From Paragyromitra xinjiangensis (lineage: Eukaryota > Ascomycota > Pezizomycetes > Pezizales > Discinaceae): a DNA stretch of 64,000 nucleotides. Position numbers and translations under genes: made by a program. The notes under the pieces are model-generated. The model saw only the letters and a list, made by a program, of their open reading frames with translations, ran no database searches and had not been told where the DNA came from. Location of the stretch: contig JBCAMK010000002.1 of the NCBI GenBank assembly GCA_038503065.1, forward strand, positions 2,108,001-2,172,000, read 5' to 3'. Positions 12,013 through 22,361 of the stretch are shown here, piece by piece (within the stretch, counting starts at the first letter, position 1; each line of letters starts with the position of its first letter).

Positions 12013-14050
12013 ATGGTTTTAGCTACTTTCTTTTTATTTTTATTTTTCTCTTCCTAAATAAGCTAGCTATCACCATTAGTTGTGTTTCGGCCATTTTTAC
12101 TTTTTTCCTCTTCTTTCAGCTGGTATAGTGGCCTGGGTAGGATAGGTGTTTTCCCTCTTGCTTTCCTACCTTGGTCGTTTCTTTGAAGAGGCCTAAAAAG
12201 GTTTTGTTTAACTTCCCTATCACCAGGCTGTTCCCCTCATTCATCATCCTATATTCCTTCCCTTCAGCTCTGTAGTCCATGTTTTGCACTTCTCTTGAGC
12301 CTTGATTGATACAGGTTAGGTTGTATTTGTACCCAAAAACCATGCTTTCCTTTGGGGTCATCTTATTAATGGTGTTTCTTTTGTTGTTTTGAGTTGCTTC
12401 CGCTTATCAACATCTTGCTACGGGGAATGAGAGTCTTGGGTATTTGGAAGGGATTTGAAATGCGATATAAAGGGTTAGTTTTCTCTGGACCACTGCATGT
12501 TGATGGCTTTTACTTTCGTGGCATCATAACTATTTGTGTTCGTATCCATTCTAGCTTATTTCTTGTGGCTCTTTGCGTATTGGGTTTCTTCTCTTTCCTT
12601 CGTATTACTTTCTTTTGGAATGGTTATTCTTTCTGTCTGTAATAAATAACATGGTAGGCTGGGAGGCTGGGTATCGGGGGCAAACTTGATTTGGAAGCGA
12701 GCAATCGTAAGGCCGGGGGCTGAAATGGTTTACCTCATAACCAAGCCCAATGACTAGCAATGGGACAGTGGCCGCTACTAGCGCTTCACTGCTTGTGGTG
12801 CTATCGCTTGTTTAATACAAGGATCGTAACCAATAGGAATCGGGGGGAAGGATGGTAGGTACAGTGCCTAGACAGACATGTTCGTGATGCGGTTTCAGGT
12901 GACGGAATCCGCCTTGGCGCAGCGATCCAAAGGTCAAAAGTTTATTTTAAATGGGGGGGGAGATAAAAATACCGGTTAAGTTTTAATAAATTCCTACACT
13001 CTTGGTCACTAAAACCAGATTTTAAGAGATTTTTTCTGATGACTATTGATGCTCTAGTGAGTTTTCAAAGAGCAAAGGTTTTATCTACCCTTAACGGATA
13101 AGATCTGGTTTAACTTACCCTTCGGGTTTAATCTACCCCCATGAAACTATATCTCTTTTCAACACAATTCATCACCTCCCATCATGGCTGCCATCCATAA
13201 AACAAGCGGTTCCTTTCCGATGAGATCTTGTATCTGGGGGTGCAATTTATCTCCTACCAGCAGTGGAGCACAAAAGTGAGGCTGCCCTTCTGCTGTGCTT
13301 TATGTACTTGCTGTGGACGGCCTGACAATCTTGCAAATGATGTGCCTTTACCTAGAGCCTAGGAGGAAGTTATAGTAGCTAAGAATGTGGGTAGAGGTCA
13401 CGGTACATAGGAAAAAAAGAGCGAGCCTTGGGGTAGATTAAACCTTTGCCCATTTTCAAAGTTTAATAAAGGATGCTTGGGCCCTAGTTGCTATGGGAGA
13501 ATTGGTCTCGGCGGCAATATTTGGTCAAGTTCAAAAGTTTATTAAAAAACGACCATACATGATGGGAGCTTAGAGAAAATTTCTTGAAAAACTTCTGAAG
13601 CAGGCCTACTTCACCATGAAATTAGAAGCTTTCATCTTTATTCTTGTTTTTTTTGTGAATTTTGAAAGCTAGGCGAACTTGGGGGATTCTAACATATGTG
13701 CGCTGAAACCGCATCACGACTTGTGAAGGCCTAGGTGGATGCTTTAATCAACAAGAGCGGCGGTGCTGCCCGAGCCTCACCTACCAGCCAGCTTCCTTCC
13801 AGAATCCTCGCATTATTGAATAAGCGAATGAGTCACCAGTAATCCTTGTATCGGCTCCAGCAACTTATCGAGGCCCGATATCAGTATGTGCCAGCATGGT
13901 AGCCCTATAGAACAAAATGGTCCAATAGTCATATGAAGCTCTCAGCCGCATGGGTTTCACCTAACACTGCCCAACTCCGCACTCAATTCTTTAGTATAAA
14001 GGCTGCCCTAAAATGGTTCCCTCGCGATACACTCCACAACTCGGGTTGAG
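12013..14050. other. Intergenic region with a large imperfect inverted repeat
   Basis: The first 600 bases are T-rich 3' flank of Bye1. From 12882 to 13719 the sequence is bounded by perfect 17-base inverted repeats (see separate entry). The last 300 bases are the promoter of the oxygenase gene. No coding sequence is supported. Confidence 0.55.
12882..13719. repeat. 838-bp element with nested inverted repeats (MITE-like)
   Basis: A perfect 17-base inverted repeat (TCGTGATGCGGTTTCAG at 12882-12898, its complement at 13703-13719) brackets a second perfect 15-base pair near 13125 and 13430 (GGTTTAATCTACCCC and complement). The arms also share degenerate pieces such as AAGTTTAATAAA-type runs. 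No target-site duplication is obvious and there is no coding capacity inside. It looks like a decayed non-autonomous DNA transposon or foldback element. The class is not identified. Confidence 0.45.
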
Positions 14051-14986
14051 ATGTCTTTCTTGTCTTTAAAATCAAAACTCTTATTCAACCCCCGACCCTT
14101 GGGTCTAGTTCCCCTCCCGAAGTTGATTGATTTCGCGCAAACTTCTCTAGCACCTTACTATTCCAAACCAAGTGCATTCGCCCTGGTTATCGATGATCTC
14201 TTTACTCGAGAGGAATGCGAAGATCTGATAGCCCTTGCTCAGTCTGATGGTGAGGGGTGGGAAGCTGCGCTTGTAAATATTGGAAGTGGCTATCAGGCGC
14301 TAGCTCCGGACGTCCGCAACTGCACAAGGATTATGCGAGATGATTTCGACACCGCTGGCTGGATATATGAGCGAGTGAAGCCGTACTTGGAAGAGGTAAT
14401 GGTGATTGGTATGGATTCAAAGAAATGGGGCTGGATCGCCCCAAGATGGGGAACCCGAAAGGGGGAAGTTCCTGCCAATTGGGAAATGACACGGTAGGAG
14501 ATTTTGTGATTTCCTAGCATCCATATTCGGATAAAACCTCTGATGGTGTGATCATTCTAGCCTGAACGAGCGACTACGATTTTTAAAGTATACCGAGAAT
14601 CAGTACTTCAAGCGTGAATATCTCCTCGCCTCTTTGGTTTAGGGCTACTCATATTTATAAATAAGCTAACTTTTTTAACGGTAGCTCATCAAGATGGTCA
14701 ATATGTCACTCCGGACCATAGCGAAAGCTCTTTTCTGACGCTTCATCTGTATCTCAACTCAACAGGCACTGAGTCTGAGTCTGGTAGCCTGAGGGGTGGT
14801 GCTACACGGTTCATGGCATCCAGTGGGACTGGAACGAATTACCTAGACGTTGAAGCAAAGCAGGGCAGGGTTTTGATATTCCAACACGCTCGTTTAACGC
14901 ATTCAGGGGAGAAAGTGACTTCTGGGGTCAAGTATACAATGAGGTCGGATATTATGTATAAGAAAGTTGCGGGAAATTTAGCCTAA
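14051..14986 (+). CDS. 2-oxoglutarate/Fe(II) oxygenase, prolyl 4-hydroxylase-like
   Basis: Exons 14051-14493, 14561-14613 and 14685-14986 join to 265 residues. The double-stranded beta-helix core shows the family run LNERLRFLKYT, then the iron motif H-x-D (HQDGQY, about residues 167-169), a GGATRF strand, the distal iron His in LTHSGEKV (about 237) and the 2-oxoglutarate-binding basic residue in the following SGVKYTMRSDI strand. All catalytic positions expected for the P4H alpha-subunit-like group are present. There is no signal peptide or membrane segment, so a soluble intracellular enzyme is likely. The first intron keeps phase across Arg and the second across the Pro before HQDG, which strongly supports the splice choices. 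The substrate is not predictable: protein proline or a small molecule. Confidence 0.85.
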
Positions 14987-15462
14987 GATTTGGATAAAGA
15001 TTGAAAATGTCGGGATGAAGAAGATTGTATCTGAATTTTGGAAAAAGTTAGCCTGGGATCGGATTGTGCTGTCACGCGCTTCAGATATTGTCGCTCCGGC
15101 CGCCATATGCATGGCCCAAAGGGCTGGATGCATGTATGAATTATCAATCAATCGATCAGTCATTCCAGAAGTTAGGGGTTTAATTTTGACTCATTATAGC
15201 GAGTGATAAACAATGAACAAATATTTCCTAGGGTGAAATTGGGTTGGTGAGGTTGTGATTAAAATTCTGCAATACTCTAAACGTTACCTGTGAACAAACT
15301 CCCACGAGTTGGTGGTAACATGCAGTGATAATATCCATAGCTACCATCTAATATTATCATTAATTATCGCATAGCTAGAAGAGCAATTAATTAATAGGTC
15401 TTGATCTATTCAAGAAAGCATCACTGGAATCGCTTCATTGTTGAGTGAAAGGGTACCGTATA

Positions 15463-15614
15463 AACTCGAGAGAGTAGACTTGACGCTAAGACGTTGGAAT
15501 TGCCTCGACGGGTAAGGCGCTAGCTAAGGGGGTCAAAGCTGAGCAGAGATTTGTTAGAGCCTCACCTCTATAGGAAATTCCAACGTCTTAGCGTCAAGTC
15601 CACTCTCTCGAGTT
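15463..15614. repeat. 152-bp hairpin element with 39-bp inverted arms
   Basis: Arms 15463-15501 and 15576-15614 are reverse complements with a single mismatch, separated by a 74-base loop. Such near-perfect arms in otherwise non-coding DNA suggest a recent MITE-type insertion or a strong RNA hairpin. There is no coding content and no clear target duplication. Confidence 0.75.
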
Positions 15615-15726
15615 AATGCGGTATACGTATTTGTTTAAGTCTACAAAGTTTAAGAATAGTAAATAATCATACAACCGTAGTAGCCGTAGCAACTACATGT
15701 AATATTTACGATAGCTAGCTAGCTCG

Positions 15727-15746
15727 GAACGAACGAACGAACGAAC
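15727..15746. repeat. (GAAC)n microsatellite
   Basis: Four to five GAAC units directly after a run of the palindromic unit AGCT/CTAG. Simple repeat. Confidence 0.8.
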
Positions 15747-15901
15747 CGAGGTTTAGTGGAAGATAAGGTGATTAATTCAGAATTATCGTTCCTAAAAGTA
15801 CTAGTACTACTTAAGCTACATGTAATATATCAGTTCCGAAGACTTCGAGTGTCCTGATGTTGGTCGAGAGTTGGTCGAGTGATTGATTAGTTCATTAAGT
15901 A

Positions 15902-16000
15902 CATCCAACCACCTGGGTTATGGTGCTGTTAGTCGAGAGTGAGATAGATAATTCACTCGACGCATCCGGCCACTTGGGTTATGGCACGACCGAGAGTGGG
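15902..16000. repeat. Diverged tandem duplication, about 61-bp period
   Basis: Two copies of a segment reading ACATCCAACCACCTGGGTTA (15902) and GCATCCGGCCACTTGGGTTA (15963), each followed by TGG, a C/G-rich spacer and CGAGAGTG. The copies differ by several substitutions and a short indel. Function unknown. Confidence 0.5.
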
Positions 16001-17609
16001 AACGTATCAAGACCAGGACATATTGCTTCTGCATTGGCGGGGTCGATATGGCCGCGACCCAAGTGTGCGGTAGGATAACGCATGACTGTTGCGTATAGAA
16101 ACCGCTCTTTGCAATTGGCGATACGCTAATTAATATATAATTTGGTTCATTATTGAAGAAAGCCAATCCAGGATATAAACAGCATACTTTTCACATTGCT
16201 TCAGAGACCGCTAGCTAGCTGAAGCTAGGCCAAAGGTGATGATGAGTGTTGGGGGAACCCAGAATTACAGGTTGTGTATCTTAAAATAACGCCGTGCGGG
16301 TACAGAGGGTCTGGTTTTGAGGAAGAAAAGAAGGCATGAGATTCGAGGGAGTGTTTATAAATTAGAAGGGTAGATAAATGAAAAATAAAGAGAGAGGGCT
16401 AGGGCATAGCAGATAGAAAACACAACCCCGTTCAAATTTGTGAGAGTTAGCCACTCTATGTATCTACTTTCAAGCCTCTGACTAGTCTGAAGATGGGCTA
16501 TACACCAATCAATTGATGCTTCAAGTTAATGGGAGCCACAGGCGCGCTCTTCGTTCTAAAATTTAAAGGGGTTTGATAATTCTCTCTAGATCCTAAACTA
16601 AGGATTTACTATGCCTTCCTTATAATTATTCACCGACACGTTCTCTTCTCTTCTCTTCACTAACAACTTTCTCTTTTCTCACTACAAATCTTACTCATGG
16701 ACAAAACTTTCTAATTGATCTGGTGGTGCTCCCGATGGAAGATATAGACTCCTGACCATATCTAGTTCTATCCGGAGTTGTTGTCATGAAGTGATCTCCC
16801 TAAATATCGTGGAAAAAGAGGATTCTTAACTCCAAATCCTATTCCTTTATTGTTATCAATCCCTGATTTCTAATTTTGCAATATGTTAAATAGGATCTTC
16901 CGGATTTAATCCTACTCGAAATGTAGCTTGATCTTTTGATCTTTTGTTAGCGTGGACCTTTTCTCTGTTGCTGGGCCCCTCTATATAGTTAGTTTGATTC
17001 ATGATAAATCACTCGCACCAAGCCTTGTCAAGGATCCTCACCAAATTCCATACTTATCTTAACTTTTAGTAAATGGGCTAAATAGAATTATAATGTTTAG
17101 GTTTTATCATAGGTCACTTCGGATAAATCCTACGCACCGCTGGTGTCTGACTAAACACTATGTAATGTTCGGAAAGCCTGAACCGTTGTGATAGTAGTGG
17201 TGGGATTTCCGGGAACGGTGATTATAACATATGTACAGAGCTAGAGGAAATAAGTAAAACACTAACTTTTTATTTTAAAACTACATGTATCTACATAAGG
17301 CCCAGGTAGCATTACTAAAGCTTATGGCTTTCCCCTACTAGTTTTGTTGGTTTCTCTTCACCTTTGGTCCTGATGTCACATTATGACGCAGCGGCAGAAG
17401 GTGTTAGGCGCAAGCTGTCTCGTTTCTAGCCTATTTTCTATAATTATTGTATTTTATTCACAATTATGGGCAAATGGGCGCGTGCCAAGCATATATAAAT
17501 ATAAGTCTGGGCACGAGACAGAGCGTAAGTGGAGGCTAGAGAGTGGGAATGCAAGGTACAGGTAGATAGTAAATAGAAAAATACTTCACACTATACTGGG
17601 CCGGTTTTG

Positions 17610-17977
17610 GTGTGGTCCACGAGCCGGCCTAGGCCGAGCTATGGGAAAGGCTCGAGCTAACTTGTCTCACGAAGAAATAAACTTAAGCTGTTTGTGAAAA
17701 TCTGGAGTGCTCGAGCTCAGTTCGAGCTTGTCACTAAATCTGGGAACATATGTCAGTGTAGCTAAGCTGGGAAGATCGACAACTGAAGAATCAAAATTAC
17801 ATAATTGTGGATACGGATTGATGGCAGTTTACAGCAAGAAATAAAAGGCTCAACCCGGCTCAAGCTGAGCATGATTTCCAGCTCAAGCCAGCTCGGCTTG
17901 TTAGATTTTGGCCTTGTAAGGGCTTGAGCTTTCGGTTCGAGAAAAATACTCGAGCCAACTCGGCTCGTGGACCACAC
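17610..17977. repeat. 368-bp MITE-like element with GTGTGGTCCACGAGCCG ends
   Basis: The ends are inverted repeats: GTGTGGTCCACGAGCCG at 17610 and its near-exact complement ending at 17977. The interior is rich in CTCGAGC/GAGCTCGG-type words that also pair between the arms. It has no coding potential. The structure is that of a non-autonomous DNA transposon, possibly hAT-like, but no certain target-site duplication is seen. A short related piece may lie at 34030-34080. Confidence 0.65.
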
Positions 17978-18645
17978 TAATCAATGTTCACAGTCTGATT
18001 GCTTTATCTCCTATCTTTTGTACTGCTGGTTATTTCTCAGGTAAGGAAATGTGTCAAGGGGATATGTAGGTACGGAGGCGTAGTCTTGAATATTGTTAAA
18101 AATGATATAGAATATTACCTTGGTATTAATTTATGGGTATTTGAAATCCATTCTAGATTTTTGTTTCGACCTAGAGAGTAGAATTATGAAGTTTAGGGTT
18201 CATTTTATCTGGCATTCCTCATGGCCAGAAAGAGCGATCTCGGGTGAAACACTGGGTATCAGAGATATGTTTTTCTACTAAGAAATTAGTTAGTACCCTA
18301 CAGACTGGGCTAGAGGGGGATAGATGGAATAAAAAGTGTAAACCTTCATCTAACCTGAAGTCGTACGTATACGTATTGGGGTATACGTATACCTGTAGTG
18401 CGGTCGCCCTGTGGGAGTTCTAGTTATAATAGTATTTGCCCCGTAAGGGTATATATGTTGTCTGGGCCGGGCGGGGATTGTTTTATGTGTGCCAGTGTTT
18501 TCCCACAAGAATTTCTGCTTTATGAGAGTATCGGTTTGCTCTGATTTCCTATCCGCGGAGCGATAGTACCGTAGTATACCTAGATAGGGCTTTAGGCTTA
18601 ATCTTTAGTCTATGGTGTTGCTATATATTCTTTATCATTGGGGAG

Positions 18646-18764
18646 TACATACTTGCGGTGAGCTAGAATAACTTTTCGCATGTTCTAGAATAGGCCTGCA
18701 TGTAGGTATGAGAGCGTTGTAGCCATGCGAGTGCGAGAAGCTATTCTTACTGCAAGTATGTTAT
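18646..18764. repeat. Imperfect 119-bp hairpin
   Basis: ACATACTTGCGGTGAG at the left end pairs with the complement of CTTACTGCAAGTATGT at the right end, and the pairing continues inward with mismatches (GAATAACTTTTCGCA against TGCGAGAAGCTATTC). It lies in non-coding DNA and looks MITE-like. Confidence 0.55.
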
Positions 18765-21700
18765 AGTTGCCTATAAGGATGTAAAATTGGAGTAATTATA
18801 CAAAAGCAAATATTTTATATAAAAGGGCCCGGTGTACCTAAAATAATCCCTGTCAGAACCTTCACAAGGTGGTACTGTGCTGTATTGGGATTCTGAAGTC
18901 ACGTGGCATTATCACGCACCCTAACCCTGGATGAGTATATCAACATGGTCAGCACCGACCCATCGCATCGTACGAAAGTATGCCTGGTTTCAATAACCCC
19001 TCCAAACATATATACGTGCTATCAGTATCGGGCTGCAAAGAGCTTGGTGGGTTTGCAGCATCAAATGCTGCCTAAATGCAGGCACATACCGAGGATTTCT
19101 CGGCTTCGACTCCTGTCCTTGGCTGAAGCACAAAAGGACTCCCCAGTTTATCTGATGCGCCGCCTCTTCTGGTTAGAGAAGACCCAAAGAGTCACAAAAC
19201 CAACATCTTCAACTCATCCAAGCGCCGCATCGCTAGCAGCCTTGCTTGAGGATCTCGCTCACTTTTCGGGGAAAATGGGATCGCCATGCCTTGATGAATC
19301 GCAAGGCGGGGTCTCGGGCCGTTCCGTTTGATGAAAGCATTGGCCGGTTCTAGAGACATGTCTCGTGGGGCACCTTTCCGCTACATTGGTCGGGCCATGC
19401 GGTCGTGGAGCGGCCATAAGATCAACCCTCATGGAAGGATCACTAGAAAGACACCGCTTTGCCGAGCGGTGGTGGACATCAACTTGCAATGCGGACTATC
19501 AATTTCTATTTTTCAAAATTTCCTTGCTCTACAAGAGAGTTTCAAATGTTTCTTGCTTTGCATGTAACTTGTATAAATCTGGAAGTTGAGAAATAGTTCA
19601 CGTGGAGCAACCTACTAAAATAACTATTTCCATTTTGAGGCGGTCAATGATGATCTAAAGAGGGTACCGACACCAATATCGGCGGCAATTGTAACAACGA
19701 ATCAGAGCTTGGAAACGCATCTATCGTCAGGTTTCTAATATATCGGAGACTGTCTTCTGGATAGCGTTCGCACTGGGCGGCGTACTCCGTGCCAGCGACA
19801 AATTTTGAGCATCAATCATTGGCGAAGAATGGGCGCACGTCACCTCCCAGGGCAGTTTTAGAACTAGCTTGCTTTCCCACCCTCGAGCTGGCAAACTTAT
19901 GGCCAGTAGATAGTTGCTTCCTAGGGATATACGAAACGCACTCAAGGATGAGCAAATTCCCATTCTGTAGCCAGGGTATGAGTGCGAATTAATTTCTGGC
20001 TTCCGGCCACTTTATAAGAGGGCACATTATTTACTCGTGGAAACACTGGGGTTGGTAAGGGGATTTATTATGGCGAAAAATTGAATACGGAGTGGAACTT
20101 AGATTGTGACCAGGAAATGATCCTAGAGTGACCTAAGATTTTTGCTGGATATGGATAAACGGATTGTAATTTATCTCAGATCATAAATCTGGACAATATC
20201 GCCTTGTATCTTGCACCGGCTGGTAATATTAATCTTTGAAAGAAAAGTGGTCGGAAAATCATTACAGGTCATTTTTAGGGGACCTAGTTAACTATCAACG
20301 AATAAAATGCTTTTAGATACATGTCTTGGAGTTTGGGGTTAGCAGCACTAAGAGTTAATCTAAGTGCTAGAGCCAACAGTTTATCTGTAAATGGTATTTT
20401 CATATATAGATTCTTCTTCTGTGTGGGGTATAAATACCTAGTAGCGTGGACACGCGTGACTATGGTAAATGGTTACAAAAAAGAGTTCCTTGTCGACAAA
20501 ATTAGCCAATCAGAAGGCAGCAACAAGCTCTTACGAATCGCTCGAACAGGTCGCATGCGTTTTGACAGGTATGACGGACGCCAAAATGGGTGATAGAGGG
20601 CTGTTTCGTATGGAAGGATCGTCATTTTTTTTCAGAATTCGGTAAGACGACCCCCACTTGCAGTACTTCGTGCGTGCTGAGGAGATTGGGACCGAAGGGT
20701 TGTGGAGTTCGCTGCGTTGCTGTTTGGAGGGATGTTTCATGCGTGCGTGTTGAAAACACCTGCCACGTTCCCTTTTCTTTCTGTATGGATAATTATTAGC
20801 ATGAATGGTCCGTGGACGTGTTGGTGAGATATGAAAATGGAATACTTATATCGGCCGCTCCCAAGACGGACGTTGTCAGCTTTCTGTTCTCCTCGGTCTT
20901 TTGGGGCGGAATCTCGATGTCATTGTGGTTGTTGGCGGCGTTGGCTACCCCACTCCTTCATCTCCACCGCCTCTCATCAGCCAGCCGTAAGCAACAACAA
21001 CAACTCCACGTCCCATCTTCAAGGACGGTCGTATTTATGTGTTGCCCTCGCACAGCTCATCGTTCTTTCTTCAAGAATGTCTTCATATCCTATGCATTCC
21101 AGAACTTCAGATTAGGATAAGGAGGATCACCTTCGTGTATTCGAGAGACCAGCCAGCGCTAACTCGGCACGGGTCGCGAACTCAACCTCGAACCCCGCTT
21201 TGCTTGGCCGTACCTACACTTCAACACTTAACAGCGACGTGAAAAGCTTCCTTCTACTAGGAGTATCTTAGGATAACCATGGCAGGGCGTGTGTTTTTAA
21301 TACTTCCAGAGAGCGCTGTAGGGCGGAGTCTATTCTTGACAACTTCTCACTGTTCTTAACTTGGGCGCTTCATCCGTATGAGAATCAAGGAGATCAACTA
21401 TCCTCCGACACGACGGGAAAACGAGCGAGATGGACAGATTGCCCCGTTCGCTATCCTCAGGGCTCTTGCCATACTACTTTAAGACTTGTTTCCATGTGCT
21501 GTTTTCGTTGAGCTGATTCACTATGAGCAGAGCCTCAAAACGGATCGCCGGACAATAGTGTTGTATCAGCAGTCGCTTGTTTCTATTTATGGACCACCAC
21601 CCGAAAAAGCATCATCAGCCTTATTTGACACGCTAAGCCAAAACAAAACACTAAACATCTTCGAGTCTCATCAACGACTCATTAGCAGCGCGGTTGTAGT

Positions 21701-22031
21701 AGAAACTCGTTATATTGAGATATAGCAGACATCTGCACACAAAAGAGCCGAAAATTACAGAAAGACGGAGAAAGACAAAACAGTTTTAGATCCCCGGAAT
21801 AGTATGTCCGACCCCACCCCCGAACCCTGGGTGGATCCCGCAACCGCAACGTCACCTCGGCATTTCCCTTCGACCATCCTCCACTTCAACCACAATACAA
21901 AGAAAAAAATCCCCCAGGAATCGAAACATAAATCGAAACGGAACCCAAAAACAAAAAAGGAAGTCATAAAAATAAACACCAGTATGAGCTTCAAACAAAT
22001 CCCACACTACCAAGCGCCCAACAACACCCGT

Positions 22032-22361
22032 TTATATCGTTCGCATCTTGGTTTGCTTCATGAGTTCCATATCCTTCAACTCCCTTTGCCACGCGGCGAT
22101 ACTATCCTTTTCCTTATCAGTCGACACGGGGTTGATGTCTTCGGCTTCCCATCGGGCTACTCGCTCCTTGGCCGAGGCGATTTTACGCCAGATGACTTCG
22201 TACTTCTTGCACATCTGACACTTGGTAGCAACACGGGTTGCTTCGTATATCAATTTCATGCCGCATGTTTCGCCAGTCCGGTACTCCTTGTTGCAATGTG
22301 CTCGGAATCGTCCCCACTTGTGGTCACCGCAAACGAAGATTTGTTGGTCATAGAAGCACAT
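22032..22361 (-). CDS. Small cysteine-rich conserved fungal protein, function unknown
   Basis: A single-exon frame of 109 residues. The N-terminal half carries spaced cysteines and histidines (MCFYDQ..VCGDHKWG..HCNKEYRTGETCGMKL) and then a C-x2-C pair (CQMCKKYE). The C-terminal half is a charged helix, probably a coiled coil (residues about 55-105, RKIASAKERVARWEAED..WQRELKDMEL). I recognise this MCFYDQ...YRTGETCG pattern as a recurrent hypothetical protein of ascomycetes, but know no assigned function. The cysteine spacing suggests metal binding. No signal peptide or membrane segment is present. The minus-strand start is preceded by a CT/CA-rich promoter in 22362-22900. The start is the ATG of the conserved MCFYD. 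Confidence 0.75.
   Translation of the reverse strand: MCFYDQQIFVCGDHKWGRFRAHCNKEYRTGETCGMKLIYEATRVATKCQMCKKYEVIWRKIASAKERVARWEAEDINPVSTDKEKDSIAAWQRELKDMELMKQTKMRTI

Larger units (their letters stand above)
14987..22031. other. Gene-poor region rich in inverted repeats
   Basis: About 7 kb with no gene I can support. It is AT-rich over long stretches and contains three hairpin or inverted-repeat elements (15463-15614, 17610-17977, 18646-18764), a diverged tandem duplication (15902-16000), a GAAC repeat and three TACATGTA palindromes. An open frame at 18903-19331 (142 codons) has no recognisable family and no clear splice partners, so I leave it unannotated. Bases 20800-21800 are mixed-composition sequence with short overlapping frames only. 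Confidence 0.5.

Noticed and set aside
18903..19331. 142-codon frame with MALSRTLTLDEYINMV start
   Set aside because: No recognisable motif, no splice partners, and it lies in a repeat-rich gene-poor region; not enough to call a gene.
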